Shown piece after piece: positions 7,660 through 16,018 of a stretch of DNA of 64,000 bases; position 1 is the first letter of the stretch; the number at the start of each line of letters is the position of its first letter. The stretch is from Dorea_D sp963559605. Lineage in GTDB: Bacteria; Bacillota; Clostridia; Lachnospirales; Lachnospiraceae. A program made the position numbers and the translations under genes. Below the pieces are notes generated by a model. It had not been told where the DNA came from. It searched no databases and saw only the letters and a program-made list of their open reading frames with translations. The stretch is taken from positions 1 to 64,000 of the forward strand of contig CAUWLL010000006.1 in assembly GCA_963559605.1 (NCBI GenBank), in the 5' to 3' direction.

Positions 7660-9042
7660 ATGAAGAGACGATTGTTACAGACGCTCATCACTTGTATAGT
7701 GATGAGCTCTTTGATTGTTGTACCTGTTGCGGCAGCTCCGCAGGACAAGGTATCAGCATTGGAGGAGCAGAAGAATCAGGCAGAGGCGGCAGCTTCAAGT
7801 GTCAATGAGGAGCTTGTTGCACTTCTTGTCGACTATGACGCGCTGAAAGGTGATATAAAAAATCAGGATAAGCGTGTAAAAAAAGCAGAGAAAGACTTGA
7901 AAAAGGCGGAGGCAGACGAGAAGAAGCAGTATGAGGATATGAAGCTCCGTATCAAATATATGTATGAGCAGGGAGAGACTTCATTTTTTGAGACGATGGT
8001 ATCTGCAAAATCTTATTCCGAGTTGGTGAATAAGGCTGAATATGTTCAGAAGGTTCACGATTATGACCGTGATATGTTAGATAAATATGTTGAGACAAAG
8101 AATGAAGTAAAGGAACTGAAAACGAACCTTGAAAGCGATCAGGCAGAGATGGAGTTTCTGGCAGAAGAGATGGGACGTCAAAAAGAGACCTTGGAAGGAA
8201 CGTTGACGGAAATGAGAAGTCAGATTTCCGACTTTGATACACAGCTTGCAGTTGCAAAAGAAGAGGCGGCGGCACAGTTAGAAGCGATGGCGAGAGAAAC
8301 TGCGGCAGCAGAAGCGGAGGCAGCGCAGGAAGCCGAAACGGATGGTTCTGAAGAGGGAACGGAGAATGACGATCAAGGTTCAGAGTCTCAGAATGCGCCC
8401 CAGACAGACTCCGATGAAACCGAAGATTCCAAAGAAGAATCAAAACCGGATAAAGAGGACAGTAAGCCGGAATCAAAACCGGATAAAGAGGACAGTAAGC
8501 CGGAATCAAAACCGGATAAAGAAGACAGCAAACCGGAGTCAAAACCGGATAAAGAAGACAATAAACCGGAATCAAAACCGGACAAAGAAGAAAGTAAACC
8601 GGATAAAGAAGAAAAACCATCAAGACCGGACAAAGAAGAAAATAAACCGGATAAAGAAGAAAAACCATCAAAACCGGATAATGCGTCCAAAGGACAGCAG
8701 ATTGCCAATAAAGGACTTCAGTACGTAGGTAATCCGTATAAGTATAGCGGAAATAGCCTGACGAACGGTATTGACTGCTCTGGTTTTGTACAGCAGATAC
8801 ACAGGAAGTTCGGAATCAGTACACCGAGAACGTCCAGTGCGATCAGAAGCGGCGGAAAGTCTGTAAGTTATGCGGATAAGCTTCCGGGAGATGTTATTTG
8901 TTATAGTGGACATGTTGGAATTTATATTGGAAATAATACCATCGTACATGCTTCCAACAGCGCCCCATATCCAAAAGGCGGAATTAAGACTACCAGTCCG
9001 GCAAACTACAGATCTGTATTGGCTGTAAGAAGATATTGGTAA
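7660..9042 (+). CDS. Secreted NlpC/P60 endopeptidase with coiled coil and repetitive charged linker
   Basis: A 460-residue paralogue of the preceding gene. A signal peptide (RRLLQTLITCIVMSSLIVVPVAAA) is followed by a coiled coil (about 28-230) sharing KKQYEDMKLRIKYMYEQG and NKAEYVQKVHDYDR with its neighbour. An acidic segment and a KPDKEDSKPES repeat linker (about 262-342) precede an NlpC/P60 domain with Cys in IDCSGF (near 373), His in SGHVGIYIG (near 418) and a third polar residue in IVHAS. The repeat linker probably spans the wall. The pair looks like an old tandem duplication with divergent linkers. AAGGATG precedes the ATG. Confidence 0.9.
   Translation: MKRRLLQTLITCIVMSSLIVVPVAAAPQDKVSALEEQKNQAEAAASSVNEELVALLVDYDALKGDIKNQDKRVKKAEKDLKKAEADEKKQYEDMKLRIKYMYEQGETSFFETMVSAKSYSELVNKAEYVQKVHDYDRDMLDKYVETKNEVKELKTNLESDQAEMEFLAEEMGRQKETLEGTLTEMRSQISDFDTQLAVAKEEAAAQLEAMARETAAAEAEAAQEAETDGSEEGTENDDQGSESQNAPQTDSDETEDSKEESKPDKEDSKPESKPDKEDSKPESKPDKEDSKPESKPDKEDNKPESKPDKEESKPDKEEKPSRPDKEENKPDKEEKPSKPDNASKGQQIANKGLQYVGNPYKYSGNSLTNGIDCSGFVQQIHRKFGISTPRTSSAIRSGGKSVSYADKLPGDVICYSGHVGIYIGNNTIVHASNSAPYPKGGIKTTSPANYRSVLAVRRYW
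8442..8686 (+). repeat. In-gene tandem repeat encoding KPDKEDSKPES
   Basis: A 33-base unit occurs about four times, the first two copies nearly identical, then decays into shorter KPDKEE and KPSRPDKEE variants. It keeps the reading frame and encodes the wall-spanning linker of the P60 protein. Such tracts expand and contract by slippage. Confidence 0.9.
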
Positions 9043-9066
9043 CAGGATACATAGAAGATGGAAAAT

Positions 9067-9102
9067 AAAGCGGGATGTTCCGAACGGAGCGTTCCGCTTT
9101 TT
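9067..9102 (+). terminator. Terminator after the NlpC/P60 pair
   Basis: Arms 9067-9081 and 9086-9100 pair along 15 positions with three G-U wobbles around a GAAC loop, ending in a run of T. Confidence 0.8.
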
Positions 9103-9172
9103 ACCCTATTCAAAAAATACTCGAAACATGCTATAATAAGCAAGGTCTCAGAAGAGCAGAAAGGAGTATCTC

Positions 9173-9931
9173 ATGGAAGCTTATACGAACTTCGCAGAAG
9201 TATACGACACCTTCATGGATAACGTACCATATGAGGAATGGGCGGATTATCTTCAGGATATATTAAAAGAATATGAGATAAAAGACGGACTGGTATTGGA
9301 ACTTGGCTGTGGAACAGGAAGTATGACAGAGATCCTGGCACGGAAAGGATATGACATGATCGGCGTTGATAGTTCTGAAGATATGCTGGAGCTGGCAATA
9401 GAAAAACGCACAGAAAGCGGACATGATATACTGTATCTTTTGCAGGATATGCGAGAATTTGAATTGTATGGAACTGTCCGGGCGATCGTCAGTGTGTGTG
9501 ACTGCGTGAATTATATCACCGAGGAAGAAGACTTAGAGCAGGTGTTCCGACTGGTGAACAATTATCTGGATCCGGGAGGAATCTTTGTGTTTGACTTTAA
9601 TACAGAGTACAAATACGAACAGATTTTGGGGGAGCAGGTAATTGCCGAGGACCGGGAAGACTGTAGTTTTATCTGGGATAATTATTATGATGACGAAGAA
9701 AAAGTGAACGAATATGAATTGACACTTTTTGTACGGGAAGGAAAAGAGTCAGATCTGTATCGGAAATATCAGGAGATACACTATCAGAAAGCGTATACGC
9801 TGCATCAGATCCGGACGTTCATAGAAAAAGCAGGCTTAAAATATGTAGAAGCGTATGACGCCTATACAAAAGAGAAACCGATGTATAATAGTGAGCGGAT
9901 ATGCGTGATCGCACAGGAATGTGAAAAATAA
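9173..9931 (+). CDS. Class I SAM-dependent methyltransferase
   Basis: A 252-residue Rossmann-fold methyltransferase. Motif I is LVLELGCGTGSMTEIL near residue 42; the post-I acidic residue is in MIGVDSSEDML; motif II-like DMREFELYGTVRAIVSVCDCVNYI follows. The C-terminal half contains FVFDFNTEYKYEQILG and a beta-rich lid, as in uncharacterised YodH/UbiE-like enzymes. The substrate is unknown. AAAGGAG precedes the ATG. The stop lies 22 bases before hslO, so both are probably cotranscribed. Confidence 0.85.
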   Translation: MEAYTNFAEVYDTFMDNVPYEEWADYLQDILKEYEIKDGLVLELGCGTGSMTEILARKGYDMIGVDSSEDMLELAIEKRTESGHDILYLLQDMREFELYGTVRAIVSVCDCVNYITEEEDLEQVFRLVNNYLDPGGIFVFDFNTEYKYEQILGEQVIAEDREDCSFIWDNYYDDEEKVNEYELTLFVREGKESDLYRKYQEIHYQKAYTLHQIRTFIEKAGLKYVEAYDAYTKEKPMYNSERICVIAQECEK

Positions 9932-9953
9932 AAGAAAAGAGGATGGCAGAGAT

Positions 9954-10832
9954 ATGAAAGACTATATTGTGAGAGCTACAGCGGCGAATGGACAGGTTCG
10001 TGCATTTGCAGCCGTGACAAGAGAGATTGTAGAAGAAGCAAGAAAGAGGCATGAGACAAGCCCGGTGGCGACGGCAGCTCTTGGGCGCCTTCTTACAGCG
10101 GGGGCGATGATGGGAAGTATGATGAAGAATGACACAGATATGCTGACCATACAGATCCGGGGGGACGGACCGCTTGGAGGTATTACGGTGACAGCAGACA
10201 GCAAAGCTAATGTAAAAGGATATGTAGATCATCCCGATGTGATGCTGCCTCCGAAAAACGGGAAACTGGATGTGGGAGGAGCGGTAGGAATCGGACTTAT
10301 TCAGGTGATCAAAGATATGGGATTAAAAGAACCTTATACCGGGCAGACGATTCTCGTGACAAGTGAGATTGCCGAGGATCTGACTTATTACTTTGCCAAT
10401 TCCGAACAGGTACCGTCCTCTGTAGGGCTTGGCGTACTGATGGAAAAAGACAATACGGTAAAGACAGCGGGAGGTTTTATTATACAGATGATGCCTTTTG
10501 CAGAGGAGGCTACGGCGGAGAAGATCGAAGAGAATCTGAAAAAGGTTACATCTGTGACGGCTCTTTTGGATCAGGGGTATACGGCAGAACAATTGCTGGA
10601 GACATTGCTTGGCAATCTGGGGCTTGAAATTACGGATACGATACCGACGCAGTTTTTCTGTAATTGTACAAAAGAAAGAGTAGAGCATGCAATTGCAAGC
10701 ATCGGCAAAAAGGATATTCAGGAAATGATTGACGATGGGAAGGACATCGAAGTGAAATGTCATTTCTGTAATAGTGCTTATGAATACACGATAGAGGATT
10801 TAAAGAGAATTATAAAGACAAGCAAAAAATAA
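9954..10832 (+). CDS. hslO: Hsp33 redox-regulated chaperone
   Basis: A 292-residue Hsp33 homologue. The start at 9954 (MKDYIVRATAANGQVRA) follows GAGGATGGCAGAG; the longer frame from 9921 overlaps the previous gene. The C-terminal zinc/redox switch is intact: FCNCTKERVEHA near residue 236 and CHFCNSAYEY near 268, the CxC...CxxC pattern. On oxidation the zinc is lost, the protein unfolds and dimerises, and it holds unfolding proteins. It lies 21 bases upstream of nadE. Confidence 0.95.
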   Translation: MKDYIVRATAANGQVRAFAAVTREIVEEARKRHETSPVATAALGRLLTAGAMMGSMMKNDTDMLTIQIRGDGPLGGITVTADSKANVKGYVDHPDVMLPPKNGKLDVGGAVGIGLIQVIKDMGLKEPYTGQTILVTSEIAEDLTYYFANSEQVPSSVGLGVLMEKDNTVKTAGGFIIQMMPFAEEATAEKIEENLKKVTSVTALLDQGYTAEQLLETLLGNLGLEITDTIPTQFFCNCTKERVEHAIASIGKKDIQEMIDDGKDIEVKCHFCNSAYEYTIEDLKRIIKTSKK

Positions 10833-10853
10833 TCAAAAGCGGAGGAAGAGAAC

Positions 10854-12767
10854 ATGAACAGCGGATTTGTGAAAGTGGCAGCGGCAACGCCGGATATTCG
10901 TGTGGCAGATGTGGGTTACAATACGGAACAGATTTGCCGTATGATCGATGAGTCAGAAGCGGCAGGGGCAAAAGTAGTTGCCTTTCCGGAGCTTTGTGTG
11001 ACCGGTTATACCTGCGGTGATCTTTTTTCACAGGAGATTCTTTTGCAGGAGGCGCTTCAGGGACTTCGACGGATCGTGGCACACACAGAAAAAAAAGATG
11101 GTCTCTACTTTGTGGGAGTTCCCGTATCCTTAGAAGGGAAATTATACAATACCGCAGCAGCAGTCAACAGAGGAAGGCTGTTAGGACTTACAACGAAAAG
11201 CTTTCTGCCCAATTACGGAGAGTTTTATGAGATGCGTCAGTTTTCCGAGGGTCCTGAGAAGGCAAAAGAAGTGTTCTTTGACGGGGAAATGATTCCTTTC
11301 GGCCCACAGTTGTTGTATGTGGCAAAGGAGATGGAGGGGCTGGTGGTATCTGCAGAGGTGTGCGAGGATGTATGGAGTCCGGTTTCGCCCGGAATCAAAG
11401 CAGCGCTGGAGGGCGCGGTACTTATTGTAAACTGTTCTGCCGGTGATGAGACAGTGGGAAAAGCTTCCTATAGAAAAAGTCTGATAGAAGGACAGTCTGC
11501 AAGGCTGATCTGCGGTTATGTCTATGCCAACGCAGGAGAGGGGGAATCCTCCACAGACTTGGTGTTTGGCGGGCACAATCTGATTGCGGAAAACGGAACG
11601 ACACTTGCCGAGGCGAAACGATTTGAGAATGGAGTAGTTTACACAGAGATTGACATAAAACGTCTGTTGGGAGAGAGGCGAAAGAATACCACCTTTCGTA
11701 TGGAAGGAGAACGAGAATTGCCCCGGATTCCGTTTTCTGTCAATGTAGAAGAAACAAAGCTCACACGTAAGTTTTCCTCCAGACCGTTTGTGCCGGGAGA
11801 GGGAAGGGCGCGTGAAAGACGCTGTGAAGAAATCCTGACGATTCAGGCTATGGGGCTGAAAAAGCGTCTTGCCCACACACATTCAAAACATGTAGTTGTA
11901 GGTATTTCCGGCGGACTGGATTCTACACTTGCTCTTTTGGTGGCTGCGAAAGCATTTGACCTTCTTTCCCTAGACAGAAGCGGTATTACGGCGGTGACAA
12001 TGCCTTGTTTCGGGACAACGGACAGAACGTACCAAAATGCCTGTAAGATGTCTCTGAAATTAGGGGCGACTCTTCGGGAAGTACCGATCGCCGATTCTGT
12101 GAAACAACATTTTACCGACATCGGGCACGATATAAACGATCACAGTGTGACCTTTGAAAATGCGCAGGCGAGGGAGCGGACACAGGTTCTGATGGATATT
12201 TCCAATCAGAGCGGAGGATTGGTGATTGGAACCGGAGATATGTCGGAGCTTGCACTTGGATGGGCGACTTATAATGGAGATCATATGTCTATGTACGGAG
12301 TCAATGCGTCTGTGCCTAAGACACTGGTAAGGTATCTGGTACAGTACTATGCCGACACCTGCGGTGACAGAGAGTTAAGAGAGGTGCTCTATGATGTACT
12401 CGACACTCCTGTAAGTCCGGAACTGTTGCCGCCCAGAGACGGAGAGATCGCACAAAAGACAGAAGATCTCGTAGGTCCCTATGAACTGCATGATTTTTAT
12501 CTTTATTATATGCTTCGTTTCGGATATGAGCCAAGTAAGATATACAGGTTGGCGCTCTGTGCATTTGAGAGTGAATACGATAAAGGTACTATTTTGAAAT
12601 GGTTGAATACTTTTTACCGTAGATTTTTCAGCCAGCAGTTTAAACGATCTTGCATTCCGGATGGTCCGAAGGTAGGAACGGTAGCATTGTCTCCGAGAGG
12701 AGACTGGAGAATGCCAAGTGATGCTTGTGCGGCTTTGTGGCTTCGTGATCTTGAGAAACTTTTATAG
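10854..12767 (+). CDS. nadE: Glutamine-dependent NAD+ synthetase
   Basis: A 637-residue two-domain enzyme. The N-terminal nitrilase-type glutaminase domain (about 1-290) has the Glu in FPELCVTGYTC, a Lys in TTKSFLPNYGEF and the catalytic Cys in SAEVCEDVWSP. The C-terminal synthetase domain has the ATP pyrophosphatase loop VVGISGGLDSTLAL near 345 and GTGDMSELALGWATY. It amidates nicotinic acid adenine dinucleotide using glutamine-derived ammonia. The length suits the long glutamine-dependent class. A bidirectional terminator follows. Confidence 0.95.
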   Translation: MNSGFVKVAAATPDIRVADVGYNTEQICRMIDESEAAGAKVVAFPELCVTGYTCGDLFSQEILLQEALQGLRRIVAHTEKKDGLYFVGVPVSLEGKLYNTAAAVNRGRLLGLTTKSFLPNYGEFYEMRQFSEGPEKAKEVFFDGEMIPFGPQLLYVAKEMEGLVVSAEVCEDVWSPVSPGIKAALEGAVLIVNCSAGDETVGKASYRKSLIEGQSARLICGYVYANAGEGESSTDLVFGGHNLIAENGTTLAEAKRFENGVVYTEIDIKRLLGERRKNTTFRMEGERELPRIPFSVNVEETKLTRKFSSRPFVPGEGRARERRCEEILTIQAMGLKKRLAHTHSKHVVVGISGGLDSTLALLVAAKAFDLLSLDRSGITAVTMPCFGTTDRTYQNACKMSLKLGATLREVPIADSVKQHFTDIGHDINDHSVTFENAQARERTQVLMDISNQSGGLVIGTGDMSELALGWATYNGDHMSMYGVNASVPKTLVRYLVQYYADTCGDRELREVLYDVLDTPVSPELLPPRDGEIAQKTEDLVGPYELHDFYLYYMLRFGYEPSKIYRLALCAFESEYDKGTILKWLNTFYRRFFSQQFKRSCIPDGPKVGTVALSPRGDWRMPSDACAALWLRDLEKLL

Positions 12768-12780
12768 AAATAGGAAAGTA

Positions 12781-12818
12781 AAAGAACGATTTCCGGCTTG
12801 TCCGAAAATCGTTCTTTT
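12781..12818. terminator. Bidirectional terminator between nadE and the S1 protein gene
   Basis: AAAGAACGATTT and AAATCGTTCTTT form a 12 bp arm, extended inside by CGG/CCG with one mismatch. The A-rich left and T-rich right ends serve both converging genes. Confidence 0.8.
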
Positions 12819-12820
12819 AA

Positions 12821-13531
12821 TTATAACTGAATATTTTTAAATAAATCGCCGAGGCTTGTTCCGATATTTTCTGATTTTGGAATCTCTACCTTTTCTTCTG
12901 GTTCCTCTGGTTCCTCTGAGATTTCTTCCAGCGCTTTTATGCTTAGGCTGATTTTACCGTCTTTGAGACCGATAACTTTCACATTCACAGTGTCACCGAC
13001 ATTTAACACGTCTTTTGGAGATTTTACCCGTTTCTGGCTGAGCTGGGAAATATGCACCAGTCCGGAAAGGCCATCCTCTAAGTGGATAAATGCTCCGTAG
13101 GTCTGTAAGGATTCAACCGTGCCTGTCATAACACTTCCGATTTTGATACCTGCAATCTTTTCTTCTTTTGCCTTGCGTTCTTTTTCTTTCAGAATTTCCC
13201 GGGCAGACAGAACCAGCTTGTTCTCTGCCTGATCCACATCGATAACCTGAACTTCAATGTCTTTTAACAGGTAAGATTCTAAATCCTCGATGTAAGAAAG
13301 AGAAAGTCTGGAAGCAGGGATAAATCCGCGCAGTCCTTCAACCATGGCGATAGCGCCGCCGTTGACGATGCCTTCAATCTTAACAGGAAGTACGGTTTTC
13401 TTCTCCATATAAGAAAGAACGCGGTTCCACGGATTGGCGTCGTCAAAATGATCCTCCAGATCAGCCATGGTAAGTTCTTCCTCAGGAATTCCTTCCGGGT
13501 TTATTTCTTCTTTTAAAAATTCTTCGTTCAT
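12821..13531 (-). CDS. S1 RNA-binding domain protein
   Basis: A 236-residue protein with two S1 (OB-fold) repeats. The first (about 45-115) is VLPVKIEGIVNGGAIAMVEGLRGFIPASRL; the second (about 132-203) is GSVMTGTVESLQTYGAFIHLEDGLSGLVHISQLS. The N-terminal tail is acidic. It resembles short bacterial S1-like proteins of Firmicutes that bind mRNA or ribosomes rather than the full S1 ribosomal protein, which has four to six repeats. AAGGAAGGAT precedes the start. It is transcribed alone on the minus strand. Confidence 0.85.
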   Translation of the reverse strand: MNEEFLKEEINPEGIPEEELTMADLEDHFDDANPWNRVLSYMEKKTVLPVKIEGIVNGGAIAMVEGLRGFIPASRLSLSYIEDLESYLLKDIEVQVIDVDQAENKLVLSAREILKEKERKAKEEKIAGIKIGSVMTGTVESLQTYGAFIHLEDGLSGLVHISQLSQKRVKSPKDVLNVGDTVNVKVIGLKDGKISLSIKALEEISEEPEEPEEKVEIPKSENIGTSLGDLFKNIQL

Positions 13532-13719
13532 GTTGTCATCCTTCCTTGGTCTTAAAAATCGTATTTTATTTTCTTAGTATAGCATATACCGGAGGGCATG
13601 ACAACTCAGTAAGAGGGTGGTTTTCAGAAGAAGGATTGTATTTTTTTAAATTATAGGTTGGCGAAATGGGGAAAAGATGTTACTCTTACTAAGAGAACAA
13701 CGAATATAGGAGATTTTAT

Positions 13720-15366
13720 ATGGGAAAAAGAACAGGAAAAGTGTATGTAGTCGGACATAAAAACCCGGATACGGATTCTATCTGTTCCGCAATCGCATAT
13801 GCAGAGCTGAAAAAGAAAGTAACCGGAGAGGAATATGTGGCGAGAAGAGCCGGGCAGATCAACGAAGAGACACAGTACGTGCTTGCAAAGTTTGGTGTGA
13901 AAGCTCCGGAGATCTTAAAAAATGTGAAGCTTCAGGTGAAAGATCTGGATATACATAAAATCGAAGGTGTAGAACCCAATGTGTCCATCAGAGACACATG
14001 GACGAAGATGAAGGAGCAGAGCGTTAAGACGCTGCCCATTTTAAAAGAGGAAGAACTGGTAGGGGTAATATCTACCGGAGATATTGCAAAGTCCTATATG
14101 GATGTATATGACAATAAGATTCTTTCTGAGGCAAGAACCCAGTACCGAAACATTATTAAGACATTGGACGGGGAATTGGTTACCGGGAATCTGCACGGTT
14201 ATTTTTCCAAAGGAAAAGTGACGATTGGGGCATCCAATCCGGATATGATGGAAGAATTTATTGAGAAAGACGATCTGGTCATTCTGGGGAATCGTCATGA
14301 GGCGCAGGCTTGTGCCGTGGATATTGATGCAAGCTGTCTCGTTTTGTGTCAGAATGCAGAGGTATCGGAAGAGCTGATCAAGAAGGCGGAGGAGCAGAGC
14401 ATTGTGATCATCCGTACACCTCACGACACATTTACAACGGCGCGTCTCATTAATCAGAGCATTCCGGTAAAATATTTTATGAGTAAAGGACCGCTTCTCA
14501 CTTTCCGTATGAGTGATTATGTAGATGATATTAAGGAACGCATGACAAAGAAAAAGTTCCGTGACTTCCCGATTCTGGACAGACATGGCAGATTCCGGGG
14601 ATTTATTTCCAGACGTCGTTTTATGGATGCAAGTAAGAAGAAGGTTATCCTGGTAGATCACAATGAGAGATCTCAGGCAATCGATGGAATCGAAGAAGCA
14701 GAGATCGTGGAGATCATAGATCATCACAGATTGGGAAATATGGAAACTATGGGACCGGTATTTTTCCGGAACCAGCCGGTTGGCTGTACGGCAACGATCG
14801 TAACACAGATGTATGAGGAGGCAGGGGTGGAGATTCCTCCGAAAATAGCAGGACTCCTCTGTTCTGCCATTATTTCGGATACGCTTCTGTTCCGTTCCCC
14901 TACTTGTACGGCAGTGGATGAAAAAATTGCAGGAAAACTTGCAAAAGTTGCGGGTATTAATATGGAAGAGATGGCAAAAGCCATGTTTAATGCCGGAAGT
15001 AGTATGAAAGGAAAGAGTGCAGAGGAGATCTGTTTTCAGGATTTCAAACAATTTACGGTAGGAGATACGGTATTTGGCGTAGGGCAGATAAATTCTATGA
15101 ACAAGGAAGAATTGCAGGAGATAAAAGAGGTGCTAACGCCATATCTGACAAAAGCTATGGAGGAGCAGCAACTGAATATGGTCTATTTTATGTTGACGGA
15201 TATTCTGGGAGAGTCTACAGAGCTATTATGTTGCGGAAATCACGCGAAGGAGACGGTTATCTCTGCTTTTGACCTGCAGGAAGACGCAGAGCGTATTATT
15301 CTGAAAGACGTAGTGTCTAGAAAGAAACAGTTAATTCCTATTCTGGTAAGCGCTCTTCAGCAGTAA
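13720..15366 (+). CDS. ppaC: CBS-domain manganese-dependent inorganic pyrophosphatase (family II)
   Basis: A 548-residue family II pyrophosphatase with a regulatory insert. The DHH phosphoesterase core begins VVGHKNPDTDSICSA and resumes with ILVDHNE and EIIDHHRLGN; DHHA2 is at the C-terminus. Between residues about 70 and 305 are two CBS motifs (VSIRDTWTKM...GVISTGDIAKSYM and FPILDRHGRFRGFISRR) flanking a DRTGG segment (IRTPHDTFTTARLINQS). Such enzymes hydrolyse pyrophosphate and are inhibited by AMP/ADP and activated by ATP or diadenosine polyphosphates. The ATG follows TAGGAG. Confidence 0.92.
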   Translation: MGKRTGKVYVVGHKNPDTDSICSAIAYAELKKKVTGEEYVARRAGQINEETQYVLAKFGVKAPEILKNVKLQVKDLDIHKIEGVEPNVSIRDTWTKMKEQSVKTLPILKEEELVGVISTGDIAKSYMDVYDNKILSEARTQYRNIIKTLDGELVTGNLHGYFSKGKVTIGASNPDMMEEFIEKDDLVILGNRHEAQACAVDIDASCLVLCQNAEVSEELIKKAEEQSIVIIRTPHDTFTTARLINQSIPVKYFMSKGPLLTFRMSDYVDDIKERMTKKKFRDFPILDRHGRFRGFISRRRFMDASKKKVILVDHNERSQAIDGIEEAEIVEIIDHHRLGNMETMGPVFFRNQPVGCTATIVTQMYEEAGVEIPPKIAGLLCSAIISDTLLFRSPTCTAVDEKIAGKLAKVAGINMEEMAKAMFNAGSSMKGKSAEEICFQDFKQFTVGDTVFGVGQINSMNKEELQEIKEVLTPYLTKAMEEQQLNMVYFMLTDILGESTELLCCGNHAKETVISAFDLQEDAERIILKDVVSRKKQLIPILVSALQQ

Positions 15367-15396
15367 GAAAAAGTTTTGGACAGGAAGGTGAAAATT

Positions 15397-15963
15397 ATGG
15401 CAAGACAGATTTGGAAACCGGGGAATATGCTTTATCCGTTGCCGGCGGTGATGGTCAGTACCGCAGATACAAAAGGAGAAGACAATATCATCACGGTGGC
15501 ATGGACAGGAACGGTATGCAGCGATCCGGCTATGTTGTATATTTCTGTAAGACCGGAGCGGTATTCCCATCATTTACTCTTGGACAGTGGTGAGTTCGTG
15601 GTAAATCTCACAACAGAGCAGCTTGCAGAGGCAACTGATTGGTGCGGTGTCCGTTCAGGAAAAGATGTGGATAAATGGAAAGAGATGGGGCTGACCCGGG
15701 GGAAGGCCAAGAAGCTTTCTTTTGCGCCTGTCATTAAAGAGAGTCCGGTCAATATCGAGTGCAAGGTGACAGAGGTTAAGAAGCTTGGCTCTCACGATAT
15801 GTTTCTTGCAGAAGTGCTGGGAGTACAGGTGGATGAGGCGTATATGCAGGAAAACGGGAAATTTGAATTGAATAAAACAGGTCTTGTAGCCTATTCTCAC
15901 GGAGAATATTTTACGCTGGGAAAAGAGCTTGGAAGATTTGGGTTCAGTGTGAAGAAGAAATAA
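15397..15963 (+). CDS. Flavin reductase family protein
   Basis: A 188-residue split-barrel FMN-binding protein. Motifs are LPAVMVSTADTKGEDNIITVAWTGTVCSDPAMLYISVRP near the N-terminus, the SGEFVVNLTT strand and CGVRSGKDVDKW. The start at 15397 follows AGGAAGGTG; the frame is open from 15376 without a better site. Members bind FMN and reduce flavins or act as flavoredoxins in anaerobes. It is 30 bases after the pyrophosphatase gene. Confidence 0.85.
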   Translation: MARQIWKPGNMLYPLPAVMVSTADTKGEDNIITVAWTGTVCSDPAMLYISVRPERYSHHLLLDSGEFVVNLTTEQLAEATDWCGVRSGKDVDKWKEMGLTRGKAKKLSFAPVIKESPVNIECKVTEVKKLGSHDMFLAEVLGVQVDEAYMQENGKFELNKTGLVAYSHGEYFTLGKELGRFGFSVKKK

Positions 15964-16007
15964 AAATTCCGCATATCGGACGAGGACGTTCGATATGCGG
16001 AATTTTT
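15962..16007. terminator. Bidirectional terminator
   Basis: A 17 bp perfect inverted repeat (15962-15978 with 15991-16007), extended by 4 more pairs to an AGGA loop. It overlaps the stop codon of the flavin reductase and ends 12 bases before the converging MATE gene. Confidence 0.92.
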
Positions 16008-16018
16008 GTTTCGGGTGT

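Noticed and set aside
7952..8671. 239-residue open frame on the minus strand
   Set aside because: It is the reverse of the Pro/Lys/Glu repeat coding region and has a low-complexity Leu/Pro product without a ribosome site.
8442..8686. Regular repeats resembling a CRISPR array
   Set aside because: The units are contiguous without unique spacers and encode an in-frame linker of a secreted hydrolase.
9080..9094. GAAC...GTTC resembling a LexA box
   Set aside because: The spacing is 5 bases rather than 4 and the sequence is the stem of a terminator.
14041..15051. 336-residue open frame on the minus strand inside the pyrophosphatase gene
   Set aside because: A shadow frame: the plus-strand protein has clear family motifs throughout and the reverse product has none.
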